Shown here: positions 43,483 through 54,581 of the stretch, piece after piece | Layout of the letters: every line of letters begins with the position of its first letter | How positions within the stretch are numbered: position 1 is the first letter of the stretch | Source of the DNA: Thelonectria olida | Lineage: Eukaryota > Ascomycota > Sordariomycetes > Hypocreales > Nectriaceae | DNA: 64,000 nt | Assembly (NCBI GenBank): GCA_020736575.1 | Contig: JAGPYM010000046.1 | Coordinates: 170,207-234,206, forward strand | Direction: 5' to 3' | Translations under genes and position numbers: made by a program | The notes under the pieces: model-generated | Databases searched by the model: none | Told to the model about the DNA's origin: nothing | Seen by the model: only the letters and a program-made list of their open reading frames with translations

Positions 43483-46400
43483 TTAACCCAACAGCCTGCC
43501 CCTGCTTTCGATCCTACTACTAAATTCAGTACGACACTGCTCAGTTTCCCTTACCGTTCGTTCCTTCAGGATCTGGACTCTGCTACGGAGCACCCGGTTA
43601 ACCTTATCAAAGTCGGTCCCATCCTCTTCCGTAGCCCGCTTCATAAACTCATCCCTCATTACTGGGTCTAACTCTCCCGACACAAGGAGCGCTATGCCGA
43701 GTTCTCCTATATTCCTCCGCGTCAGAAGCTGGAGAGGATTTGCTCCAATGTGTGATGATTGCCTGAGGAGGTCGGCCCCGCGGCGAAAGAGTAGGGTGAT
43801 CGTGTCGAGCATATCATCGTTAAAGAGCACGAGGTAGTGCAGGGGGGTGAGATCCCATTCATCCGGGGCGTTCATGTCATCGACGTATTTTAGGACCTTG
43901 GCTGACAGTATTCTTTCCATGTTTCTGTCTTGCGAGGACGTTGGTTTAGAGACTGTCCCCGGTTCGGGATCTGAGCCTTGCAGGAAAAGATGGAATGGCG
44001 TTGCTGCAGATGATACAAACAAAATTTGTTAGCATAGTAGGTTTTGGTGTGCAGGATATTTCATACCTCCGTTGCTGTCCTTGTGGTTTATCATTGCCCG
44101 GAGAGTGCTTGGAGATGACTGCTCAATGTGATCAAAGAGCGTGCAGAATGCCCGCTTGTTCACTAAGCTGGCACACAAATGAAGAACTGTTCGTCCTTGA
44201 AACCCCGGGCAAGTTGTCGAGGCCCCTGCATCGAGCAGCATCTTGATGATTTGCTGATTACCTCCAGCGGCGGCGAGATGGATAGGCCCCTCCCCGAGAA
44301 AACTCCTATTCTCGATCATCTTGGAGGCACCTGGTAACCCCAGAATGTATTTGACGGCATGGAAGCTGTTGTTGAAGACAGCAAGAGAAAGGATCGTTTC
44401 ACCATCCTTGTCCGGTCGCACTGGATCCACACCCCAGTTCGATATGAACCATCTCGCAAGGGGCATGCGGTTGAAGCGGACCGCCTGGATGAGAGGTTCT
44501 TCCATGAATGACCGAGCGTGTACTTTGGACTTGAACCGGATTAGTCCGCTGTGTAGCACCATCTCAGCGATGAGTCGCCCATAGGCGATATCTTGTGGTG
44601 TCTTGATCGACTGGATGAAGTCTGGCTGTAATCCCAAGTAGTGTCGTGGGAAGATTGTATCTCTGGCAATGTTTGCTTGTCGTGGTCGGCAGGCTTGGCA
44701 TAGGGTATGGATGAGAGTCTCTTGTGAGATGTTGTCGTGTTCACTGTCGAGGACGAGCAGAGCCAGCACAAATTCGGTTCGCCTTAGGCAGGCTGCCAGC
44801 TCTAGAGCCGGCTTTAGCTCTTCATCCACAAGGGGTGGACGCAGCTCCAGGATGCCCATGAAACTGTGTGACATGTTAGTTACAAAGTCTTGGCTGTGCG
44901 TTTTTCTTCCGTCCGCGGGGATCACGTACAGGCTCCAGTTTGACTGCACTACGGTGCGCTGGACTGCTCCTCCGGAGAGCAGCACAGAGTCAAAACTCGC
45001 CCTCGCCTTCTTTGCATTATCCTTGCGCTTCATGAGTGGTATGAGATGGTTAAGCCAATGAAGAAGGTCTCTGTCTCCCTCCATCAAGAAGGCCTCTAGC
45101 GTTTGCGCGCTGAACAGAGGGAGGACATCTGCCCCGAGATCGACCAACGCCTGGACCGTACCCATGTTGCGCCGTAGTAAGGCAGCTTGTAGCGCAGTTG
45201 CCTGGCCTGGATGGAATGAGGTATGCGCTCGTATCTCTATGTCAATGTTGTGTGTCTGGACGAGGTCTCGTACCACGTCCCCTGTGCCGTAAACGGCTGT
45301 TTGGTGCAGAGCGTCCGGTCCCAAGGCCTCTTCCGAGTATCCCAGACCTATATAGAACTTCTCAAAGGTCCTCTCCTTGGCGGTGACAATGGTTGCCCAG
45401 CGCTTGCTATCGGTCAGTACTTGATCATGGGGCGGATAAGTTCCACCCAGGACGTCTCTGACAAAAGCCTCGTGCAGAATGGCAACCCAGTGTTTTGTTT
45501 CAGCGCCGATATCTTCCAAGACAGCAGCATTGCTCTCTATGTCGAATTTCGTATAAAAACCTTGGAAGCCGCGAGACATACGTTTCTGAAGGGGCGGCAC
45601 CGGGTAGGTCTCTAGTTTTTTGAAGACAAATTCCCCGGTTAGAGACGCTACCAACCATTCTCTGTGGGTTTGTTTGTCAACAGCAACCGTGACGGAGTCG
45701 CGAAAACAAGAGAACAGGTAGTTGACCTGTCCGTGTTGACTACCCAACTTTGCAGCCTCTAGCAACAGTTCTTGGCGCTTCCTAGGTTGGTCACGCCCTG
45801 TGAGTTGAGCGAGATACCAGGCTGCCTCGGCCCGCTCCTCCTTCGAAGCATTTGTTGACTGAAGTATGGCCTCGTGAGAGGCTTTCATCATGTCAAGAGC
45901 TTCCGGTGCAACGTTCCCCTTGTCCAACGACATCTATGGTTTGATTCAGTGCAAGAAGCGAGGATCATGAAGACTCAGGAAGACCAACCGCGTTTGTCCT
46001 GCCCGCAGAACTGAGCTCTCCGTCCAGATTGAAGCGGACACCAGTCTCCCTATTCGAACGGTTTGCAGCCTGCCGCTTCAACTCTTCAACTTCCTTTTCG
46101 AGGCCGGGCCAAATATCCCCGGATAGTTCTGACCCATTCCACATGAGCGTACTGGTCTCAAGAGTTCGTCGCCGTGTTCTGACTGCCGTTAGTTGCGTGT
46201 CCGTATGTACGGTATGCCGGGCTGTTTACCGCAGTTTTGTCGAGATGTCAGCGTTGAATTGGTCCTGTCTTCTGCTCGGCTCGGGCTGAACAAGATGACT
46301 CATGCACTCAACGATAGACAACATGGCGTCGTCCTCGTCAAATGCTTCTGTAAGCTCAGGTTCAAGCATGAATGCTTCCTATCAAATAAGCCGTGTCAGA

Positions 46401-47550
46401 CTAATCTCCTCCACCAAGTGTGCAAAACCTACGTATCTCTTGCAATCCGCCTCAAGTTGCCCGAGCAGGTGTCCGGACTCTTTCGCCGCCGTGATCTTGC
46501 GTCGTGTCTGGTTGCTGCTGTCTGCCTCCTCACCAATGTCTTCGAAAGGCAGTTTCTCGTTGAGGACATACCAGAAAACGAGACCAAGAGAAAAAAGATC
46601 CCGACAGCGTGGTGGAATGTTGCTGCCGTGATACTTCCGAGTGCTGAACTCGCAGTATTCCGGTGCGTTCCAGTACTCCGTTCCACCGCTTGGCAAAGGC
46701 TCTCGCCAGCTTCGTGAGAAAGCGAAATCGGACAGCTTTGGGACGATGTTTGTTCCTTGTTCAACAATGAGGATATTGGCGGGCTTCAGGTCGCCATGTA
46801 CTAAGGAAAGCGACTAGGTATGCCGCGAGTGAGTCTTGCACGCTCATTGCTGTGAGATAAGCCGAACATGGCCAGTTCTTACATTTATAACAGCGAGCCC
46901 GTCTACGATTCCCGCCAGTATGTCTGCCTTCTGAACTCCGCGCAGTTTTCGACTCTCAATAAGGCTTTGAATGGTTGGGCAGTGTGCCGATGCCCTCTCT
47001 ACGACGAGGGCCGGCAATCCCTTTTCCGCCCACGTTATGCCGAGAAGACGGACCTGAACGAACGGTCAGCCAGACGCTCGCTCCACCTGAGCATATAGTT
47101 CACGGTTAGGGGTCATACAACGTTGGCATGGCCTCGTAGCGCACCATGACAGAGCGCTCGCAGCTCGAGGGCGAAGTTGGCAAGAAGGGCGAGCTCGTGT
47201 TGAGGGCGAGCGTGGAGGCCATCATCAGAGTCCGCGAATCGGACTATCAACCGCTTCACGGCAACCACTGGCGGCTGCTTCTGGTCTCCACCACCTGCTC
47301 GACGCTGTGGTGTTTCCCACACATGCTCCGAGACGACCATGGTAGCGCCTCGTCCGAGAAGTCGACCGGAGCCCTCACCGTCGAGTTCCGATGGAGGAAT
47401 GATGGGAACGCGGGCTTTCCACACCAAATCAAGGAAAGAATGCCACCCGAGAACCCGCTCCCGTGCCGTCGCTTGAGCGATGCCGTCGAGATCTGTGGAC
47501 TCTCGGGAGTAGACCTCCTCATCGATATACGCCGAGTCCGAACTCGCCAT
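43483..47550 (-). CDS. Protein kinase - ankyrin repeat protein (seven exons)
   Basis: Minus-strand exons are 47550-47119, 47053-46883, 46813-46433, 46378-46230, 46178-45989, 45933-44067 and 44003-43483. All six introns are 51-69 nt and phases fit, giving at least 1236 residues. The kinase domain shows a glycine loop (LLGRGATMVV), VAVKRL lysine, HGDLKPANIL catalytic loop, metal-binding Asp in SDFAFS, and GTEYWNAPE, so an active kinase is plausible. A linker leads to about 600 residues with ankyrin repeats (GEGPIHLAAAGGNQQIIKML, DLTPLHYLVLFND). The ATG at 47550 is the first in frame, but coding-like sequence (SADSASHIPQVRTPVKV) continues upstream to about 47690. A further 5' exon from an ATG at 47846 is possible. 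Head to head with the pseudokinase gene at 47857. Confidence 0.8.
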
Positions 47551-47856
47551 GTTGTCGTCGACTCCAAGCCGATGGTCTGAGATGATGCGTCCGAGTTTTC
47601 CAGTCGGTAGAATGGAGTTGCGAGGAACATGCACTTTGACTGGCGTGCGCACTTGAGGAATGTGGCTGGCTGAGTCGGCGCTCTTCCAATCATCTGCTAT
47701 CAGGTGACGAGAACGCTCTCCACTAACTATCCCTATCTAACCCCAATAAAGACACCAGCTGAGGATGCCCAAGCAGCCCAACAAGCGTCTGCTTTCTTCA
47801 CCAACCATAACCATCTTCTATCACGCCGTAGAAGACCGAAGCCCATATGCGACACG
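47551..47856. promoter_or_regulatory. Shared divergent promoter/leader between kinase-ankyrin and pseudokinase genes
   Basis: Only 306 bases separate the two ATGs used here, and part of that may be coding for the kinase gene. Any promoter must therefore be shared or overlapping, which suggests co-regulation. No specific operator could be identified. Confidence 0.45.
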
Positions 47857-49428
47857 ATGGCCGCGCCGGACCCGTTCAGTGCCATTGTCAACGCCGTCAC
47901 GCTCGCCCAGCTGCTTTACACCGGCATCAGCGATTTTGTAGCAGCAAATGACGATGAGGCAAATCTGGTGGCTCAGATGCGGCTGAGCGCCGTCACACTG
48001 GGAGGATTCGTGCAGATGTTCCGCCAGGCAGTCGGGGCGAACCTGGGAGAAGATGAGAAGACAACCATCCTTGTTGCGTGCGACGTCCTGCAGCCAGAAA
48101 TCGAAAAGGTACGGGACATCTTTGCCAAGATACCTACCGAAGACTCAAAGTGGAAACGTCTCGGTCTCAAGGTGGCGTGGGTGTCGTACCGGAAGAGGCA
48201 GTTGGAGGCGGCGGCAGCACACCTGAGGCATTGGTCAAGCCTCTTCAACGAGCTCAGGGGATCACTCAGTGAAAGCATTCGAGACAGCCTCGAAGCTTCG
48301 CAGGACCAAGGGACTTGCGGTCGTTCTGCCAGTGAGCCGATGGCCTCACTGAACACGTCGTTCAGCTCGCTGGCTGTCGCTGCCGCAGCGATGGACATCC
48401 GACATCTGAGAAGAGACTTTACCCCAGACCATCTAGCAGGCAAATCAGGTACATTACTCTCGGCGGAATATCTCGGAACAGATGTTCTTGTTGAATACAA
48501 GTCGTATGACAGCGGCACCGACCAGGAGCGCATCAACTATATCGAGGAGCAAATCGGCAGGCTCTGCAACTTCCTCTCACTGGCCGACTCTGTAGCGACC
48601 GGAATTCTTGCCTCTTCGGGATATATTGCTGTTCCTCACATGTATCGGTTTGGTTTGTTGTTCAAGATACCCTCTGGCTACGAGTTGTCACAGGCGGACC
48701 ATCAAACTGGACCAGTCACCCTCCGGTCCATTATAGCCCAAGGCCATCCTGCATCTTCAGACCCAACCAGGATCACCTACACGCCAAGGCACGCTCTGGA
48801 CGCACGGGTTTCTGCCGCATCCATGATCGCCGTCTCTTTATTCTTCCTCCACAGCTACGGCTGGGTTCACGAGAATCTCCGAACCAGCAATATCTTGATG
48901 CTTGCCGAGAAGCAAAGACCCCAGCCCGGTCCGAACTCTTCCATAGCCCAATATCTTGGAAGGCCATTCCTTATAGGATTTGACGGCGCCAGGTCCAAAG
49001 ACGGCATCTACTCGATCGGCGGTTACGAAACTGCAGCCACGGAAAAGGAGAAGTTTGCTGCAGACCTATTCCAGCACCCCGATCGACAAGGAGGGCCTCG
49101 GAACGACCAGCCGCGATACCAGATGAACCACGACTTGTACAGTCTGGGCGTCGTCTTATTAGAGATCGGCCTTTGGCTGCCGCTGCAAAATGACAAATCT
49201 GTGCGCCAATTGCGGAAGGAGAAGTTTCAAAATACAGAGGAGAAGCATGCCAGGGTCCGGCAGGTGCTTATAGATCTAGCACGGGATAAGTTGCCTGTGG
49301 TGCTGGGGCAGAGATACCAAGAGATTGTCGTGAAATGCATTCGCGTTGAGGGTGCAGATACGTACGACCTTTCGAGGTTCCTCCATGAGATTGTTTGGCC
49401 CTTGTGGGATATGAAATCGTGTCTCTAG
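47857..49428 (+). CDS. Helical (HeLo-like) N-terminal domain fused to a pseudokinase
   Basis: A single exon of 523 residues. I chose ATG 47857 because the frame further upstream starts with GTG and looks like leader. Residues 1-150 are an all-helical domain of the kind found at the front of fungal death/prion-inhibition proteins (DPFSAIVNAVTLAQLLYTGI...). Residues 190-480 follow a protein-kinase plan but with lost catalysis. The strand-3 lysine may be K215 (VLVEYK). The catalytic HRD is HEN (338-340, WVHENLRTSNIL), lacking Asp. DFG is replaced by GFDG (374-377). The late YSLGVVLLEIGLW helix is kept. HeLo domains are related to the killer domain of MLKL and act on membranes. The pairing of such a domain with a pseudokinase beside a kinase gene is the basis of the main finding. 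Intact. Confidence 0.75.
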   Translation: MAAPDPFSAIVNAVTLAQLLYTGISDFVAANDDEANLVAQMRLSAVTLGGFVQMFRQAVGANLGEDEKTTILVACDVLQPEIEKVRDIFAKIPTEDSKWKRLGLKVAWVSYRKRQLEAAAAHLRHWSSLFNELRGSLSESIRDSLEASQDQGTCGRSASEPMASLNTSFSSLAVAAAAMDIRHLRRDFTPDHLAGKSGTLLSAEYLGTDVLVEYKSYDSGTDQERINYIEEQIGRLCNFLSLADSVATGILASSGYIAVPHMYRFGLLFKIPSGYELSQADHQTGPVTLRSIIAQGHPASSDPTRITYTPRHALDARVSAASMIAVSLFFLHSYGWVHENLRTSNILMLAEKQRPQPGPNSSIAQYLGRPFLIGFDGARSKDGIYSIGGYETAATEKEKFAADLFQHPDRQGGPRNDQPRYQMNHDLYSLGVVLLEIGLWLPLQNDKSVRQLRKEKFQNTEEKHARVRQVLIDLARDKLPVVLGQRYQEIVVKCIRVEGADTYDLSRFLHEIVWPLWDMKSCL

Positions 49429-50270
49429 GCTTAGTTTCCCATCGGGGGGCAATCGTCATACTGTCCATATTTCTCGGGCCTTGACTTTCTGCTCGTAAAT
49501 CTTCACGCATACTAGGCTCGACATTGCCGGGTTTTTTGTCGACACAATGGGCGCTGTCGCTGCAAACGGCCTGTTCAACCAACCCTCTCAGTCCGCACGG
49601 CCGACATTCTATGTAACCCCCAGTACTATAAAAGCATTAGGTCTTAGAAATACTAAAATTTAGATTTAAATTTAAAAAACAACGTGTTTTTTGCTACCGT
49701 GCTCGCCAACTATCTTTGATAGACGAAACGGCTACAACTAGGCTTCCACAGTTGCCAAATAATATTCACTTCTGTGTCTGGCTTACATTTGTATCACTAG
49801 CAATAATACGCATCTAGTGCTTTCGTAGAGTAATCTTCGATATCGAGGCTCGATTTCCGTCTCAAGGGAAAATTCTCGATCTTATGTCTGCTGGATCACG
49901 TAGACTCTGACAACTTCTCGGAATCCACCCGAGATGGACAAATCCAGCAATCCAGGTGCCGATATCGCCCGATGACGCCCTTTGTGCCGTTCTTCTCTTG
50001 CAGCCTGGCCTCAGAGTGCGGTTCTAATTGGCAGCAATCGGTGATTTGGCGTCAGCTCCGCTGTTCGGCCCTTGTCCGTTGGCCTGCGGCAAGACGCGAT
50101 TTTCCTGCAACACGGGCTTGAACGCGTTACGACCAAACAAAGCCGCTCAAGCAAGACTTACTCTGCTCACTTCGCCCCTAGCGTGTCGAGACCGTTTGGT
50201 TTGCGACCTGCTGCGACTCGTGCCGTTTGGGCGTTTGCCTCATCCTTGATATCGCACGCGGCTCACTAAC
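49429..50270. other. Intergenic region
   Basis: No supported gene. A small AT-rich patch at 49640-49690. The rest is unremarkable. Confidence 0.45.
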
Positions 50271-50999
50271 ATGGCCGATCCGCTTGGCACAACGGCGAGC
50301 ATTATCGCCGTCCTCCAGCTGTCCGTCTCAGTTGTCAAGTACATGAAACGGCCTCCGGTGCCAAGGAGGACCGAAAACGCCTTCGTAACGAGGTTCGGGC
50401 TTGTGAATACATCCTTCGCCAGCTAAAGGATGAGGTCGATGACTCCGAAGAGGGCACGGCGTGGTTGGAAACGGTCGAAGCCCTTGAGGCTCCAGACGCG
50501 CCACTTGGTCGATTGTGGACTGCTCTGCATACTGTCAAGTCCAAGTTGCGCCCCAAAGAAGGCATTCAAAAGACGCTCGCCAGCCTGAAATGGCCGTTCA
50601 ACGAGAAGGATGTCGAGAAGATGTTCGCAGCCATCGAACGCGAGAAGGCGCTGCTGGAGCTTGCTCTGCAGAATAACGGCCGGAAACTAACCCAGGAAAT
50701 CAAAAACACGACTGCCGAGAATAACCGGCAGCTCAAAGACTTGATCAAGGCAATTAATTGGCAGCCACTCGAGCCAGGTTCGTGACGAGTTCATGGGGCT
50801 GGAGGACGGCATGGATCGTATTCGCCACAACCAGAACACAGACAAAGCTAGCCGCAGCCGCGAAAAGATTCTTAAGTGGCTCACTCGGATCGACTATGCC
50901 GCTCAGCAGAGTGACTATGTCGCGCGGCGTCAAGCAGGAACCGGCCAGTGGCTCCTAGACGCGGCTGAATTCACCACTTGGGTCGAGTCGTCGAATTAA
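50271..50999 (+). pseudogene. N-terminal fragment of a NACHT/ankyrin-type NLR
   Basis: ATG at 50271 begins the characteristic MADPLGTTASIIAVLQLS helical domain of fungal NACHT-ankyrin proteins. The frame is lost near 50344-50350. It resumes as EDRKRLRNEVRACEYILRQL, continues through EAPDAPLGRL and KLRPKEGIQKTLASLKWPF to about 50755, and is lost again. It picks up as GLEDGMDRIRHNQ to RRQAGTGQWLLDAAEFTTWV, then stops at 50997-50999. In intact relatives this last motif is followed by the NACHT P-loop, which is absent. So there are two frameshifts plus truncation just before the nucleotide-binding domain. Confidence 0.75.
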
Positions 51000-51739
51000 A
51001 TAACAAAACAGACAACAGGCATTCGGAAACAAAAACGCGCCCCACGGGGAGAGAGGAAGGAAAAAAAAAAAAAAAAAAAGAGAGGAGCCAATCAAACACG
51101 GTGCAGTCACGTGACCTTACCTTTCAGGCCAAAGGGTATAGACCTTTCGTCACTTTCGTTCCTCAAGGCACTTCCCAGATTACCTTAGTATTTAAACACA
51201 TTTATTAGCACATTAGATAGATCACAGCTCCTTAGCTTATAATAACAACTTGGTTACACTCATCTACTTTAAGCACATTACCAGACGTAACAACCCACTA
51301 TATTGCTCAGACCTTAACACCCTAATCTCTCTGCTAATATAAACCTAGAACTCTCTAGTCTTTGCTGTTAGGAATTAACCAGATCGTTTCACAATAGCAC
51401 AAGCCCCAACGGGCAAAAGGAGATCTAGCGGGCACTAGCAGAGCGCCCGCCAAGTGAAAGGCTTTTAATATACTAATACCTACCTTTTCTATCTCTAATC
51501 TCACCCTGGTTAATACTATCCTTAAATAATATAGGCTGTAAAATAAGTATTAGTTCTAGTTATTAATTATTTTAATTTTAAGAAACTATTATATATCTCT
51601 TAATTTATCTTCTTATTAGTAATAATAAGGTTGTCTATATAAAAGAAGACTACTATTCCACCATTTAAGAGGCAGCATAATTTATAAGACACAGGCTTAA
51701 ATCCGAAATTCGTAAGGGTGGCGGTCAATTCCTTCTGCT
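51000..51739. repeat. Poly-A tract and AT-rich stretch at the NLR fragment breakpoint
   Basis: About 20 consecutive A at 51061-51080 within a purine-rich stretch follow the NLR fragment. From 51460 to 51700 the DNA is AT-rich. The pattern suggests an insertion or rearrangement scar, possibly of a retroelement, but no element ends are identifiable. Confidence 0.4.
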
Positions 51740-52105
51740 AAAGCAGTGGGGACTGGCGCAGGCCATACAGCGCTCTTTGATGACAGCTGGAGGGCATGGT
51801 CGGAAAACGTGAACCAAGACGGTGTGCTGAGGTGGTTTGCGGACTTTAGCGAAAAGCTGGCGGCATTTGTAGAGGACCACAGGTCAATTCCAACGCGTCA
51901 ACAAGGACTGTCAGCAAAAGCCAACGATCCAGTCGATGGTTCTGTTGGGAAACGAAAGATGGATATTGGCTTTGTCAATGACCCTGAAGCTCGGAGAGGC
52001 TCGAAATGCCACTGGTCCCAGGCCCTCGTACCTAGGAAGATACGCTCGAGAGGTCCTCTCAGCTCAGGACACTCATCGTTTCGTCTACACAGGCGGTCCA
52101 GCCCA
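51740..52105 (+). pseudogene. FunK1 fungal kinase fragment
   Basis: The + frame from about 51740 reads TALFDDSWRAWSENVNQD, RWFADFSEKLAAFVEDHRSI, KRKMDIGFVNDPEAR and SKCHWSQALVP, then in another frame LGRYAREVLSAQDTHRFV (about 52035-52090). This is the N-terminal part of the FunK1 family (protein-kinase-like proteins expanded in fungi). The similarity ends at about 52090, where the sequence becomes the antisense of the next gene's C-terminus. The catalytic lobe is absent. A truncated, frameshifted copy. Confidence 0.7.
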
Positions 52106-54581
52106 GACACCTTGGACTGGACGGGCCGCCTGTTTCTCACACTGTGTAGGGCTATTAGATCCATATCCGGAATCAGAGAGTTTCTTACTCTCGCCATCCC
52201 CGCCCTCTTCCGGCTGCAGCAGATTTTCCAGCAGCCCGCCATTGTCAAAAGACAACTCCGTTTCCCCAAGAATCGTAAACGGATCGAAAGAGTCCCAAGC
52301 CAAATTAACTGCCCACACCCGACTCTCCCCCTCAAAATGCGGGATACTGCTCTCCGAGTTGTGTGGTTGAGGAGCAGGGACTAATGGAGGGTCGCGTCCT
52401 TCGGTCGGGCCATGCCTCTCGTCATTGACTGCAACCGGTTGGGATGGGCCGTTCTGGCGTCGATTTTGCCTGAGTTCTCGGAACGCCTCCTCGAGTAGAG
52501 TCTTCACCCAATCGCCTGCTTTTCGCCTGAGGCTCTCCTCGACGATGTTCAGGTCTCGATCTAACTCTCTTCCCAATGCTTGTCGAAGGCGCTGCGGTAC
52601 TTCCCTCACCATGTACTCTTCGCATTGTGCCAAATAGTCTGATTCAGAGTCTTGATGATTACCTTCCTTTTGGGGTATTTGTTTGTATTCATAGACTGCT
52701 AGAGGTTAGCATCAACAAGCCTCAATACGTCCTCTACTTCAACCAGGTAGACTTGCATGGAGACGGAATGTCGTCATCCAAAATGTGTGGGAATAGGATC
52801 TTGAAAACCCGCTTCCACTTCTCGATCTCCGAAAGTTCCGGATTGGGTCGTTTTCGTGACTTGAGACTTCGTTCTTGGGCTGCGTCAAAACCCTCAACAT
52901 GCTCCATTTCTCGCAGTGGGCATGGTTCAGGAATCCTCTGGTGGTTGAGATAGCCCTGCTCATCATTAAAAGGCTGCCAGCAGCGTCCACAACGATGTTT
53001 TGGCTGTCTGTGGCGACGGTAGAGATGCTCCCTGGCTACATATTAGAGAAACACATGGAACAGAATGGTGGCCTTTTACGCCCTTCACTCGATGGACATC
53101 GGTCCAGCCTGGTCCTGGACAAATCCTCCAATCTTTATACTTCGCTGGGTTGTATTTGAAGTATGGGCAGGCGTACTTTGGTTTCTCATTGCCTTGGATG
53201 GACCGGTCGTTGCTCTGTCCGTCTTCCCTATGTCTATCCTCGTCGTCGTCGTCTGTCTCGCAATCATCCCTTTCCGTCGACTTTCTCTTTCCGTTGTTCG
53301 GCTTTATAGAATTTGACGGCTTTGTTTTGGAGTGTGAGCCCCAGTGTACCTCTGACGTCCCCGATGCAGCGCTCGCATTGAAACCGGCATGCTTACGACA
53401 CGCGTCGAAATTTGAGCGCAGCCACTGCGTCACATTGAAGACAATGCTGTCGACAATCTGGCTCTTCCGCTCATCGATGTATCTCTCTGTGACGGCAGAA
53501 CTTCCATCACTGTGAGGTGTTTGGGATGAAACTCTGTACTCCGGATCTTCTGACAATTTGGGCAACATTGGCAGAGTGTGCTGTTGGCTATAATTTGGAG
53601 GAGGGTGTTTAGTGAAAGTCTCGAGGGCATCTTCGAGTGGTTTCATTTTGATAATCGCCCTAGTTAACTGGATGTCATCTTGAGATGAAGGTTCGTCTTC
53701 CCGGCTTGTAGTCGGAAACGGCGAGTTATTAGAACTGCTTGTGATGGAACCCAGTTGCGGGGGCTGATTGTCGGTACACATTTTCAACCCAGGCTTGCAA
53801 TCCCTGGTCAAGATATCTGTAACGTTCTTGTCTAACTCGGAGCCCTCCTCTCTTTTCTCACTTGTTGCCCCACATCCCTTGACTAGACGATGTCTCTACG
53901 AGGTATTAGTATTACGGATGATAGCGAAATGAGATCAGAAAAGCAATTACTTACCTTTATGGCGTCTTTCCGTGAGAAGCTTTTACCGCAAAATGTGCAT
54001 GGAAACGGTTTCACGGCCAAGTGAATCCTTTTGTGTCGCTTTAGGTCATGGTTTCTGCTGAATGACTGCACGCACTGATCGCATTTGAAGGGGCGCCTGG
54101 ATTGCGGGGGAGGCAGGCCGAGCCCATGCATCATGAGATGATGGCCGTACCGTGGCACGTCCATGCCAGGAATCATCAACATATGGCCGCCGGGCTGATG
54201 GATGTTTGACAGCACAGATCCGCCCATGGCGGGTAGCGACTGGTAAGGGTACGGTCGATAAGGAGCAGCTGGTCCAACGGAGGACAGTGACGACGGTGAC
54301 GACAAGCCTCTGGAACTCGGTGCCCAGCTCGAGGGCGCCGAAAAAGGTGAAGGCGAACGCAGCAATTCTGTAGGAGTGGGTTGTGTAGGAGTGGGTAAAG
54401 AACCCGCGCTTGTAGGCCTCGAGCTTGATGGGCTGCAATCTCTTGCCTGGAGGTTCGAGCTCTCTTTTGAGGCCTCGGACATGTTGGGTGCCTTTGGAGG
54501 TAGCTGGAATGCAGGTAGCTGGTGTGCAGGTAAGGCCGTAGGTACTTGACTGCGCATTGTAGAGACTGAATTTGGCTGCAT
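52085..54581 (-). CDS. C2H2 zinc-finger transcription factor (four exons, two GC-AG introns)
   Basis: Minus-strand exons are 54581-53955, 53895-53082, 53035-52757 and 52695-52085; 776 residues. After a Ser/Pro-rich N-terminus, two C2H2 fingers follow (FKCDQCVQSFSRNHDLKRHKRIH and then FPCTFCGKSFSRKDAIKRHR, the last split by a normal GTAAGT intron). The middle is acidic/polar. Then comes a fungal Cys/His-rich block (YACPYFKYN..., WRICPGPGWTDVHRVK, REHLYRRHRQPKHRCGRCWQPF). Introns 2 and 3 fit only with GC donors (GCGTAA at 53081 and GCAAGT at 52756); the second is a strong GC-AG site, the first is less certain. The last residues (from about 52110) are read antisense to FunK1 DNA, so the original stop may have been lost by rearrangement. 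Confidence 0.7.

Noticed and set aside
45934..46000. Kinase and ankyrin parts as two separate genes
   Set aside because: A 55-nt intron (GTTGGT...TAG) joins them in phase directly onto the ATG at 45933, and no terminator-like gap exists; one gene is simpler. RNA could still show otherwise.
47704..47856. Upstream start for the pseudokinase at 47704
   Set aside because: The codon there is GTG, and the extra residues are low-complexity leader; ATG 47857 opens the conserved N-terminal domain.
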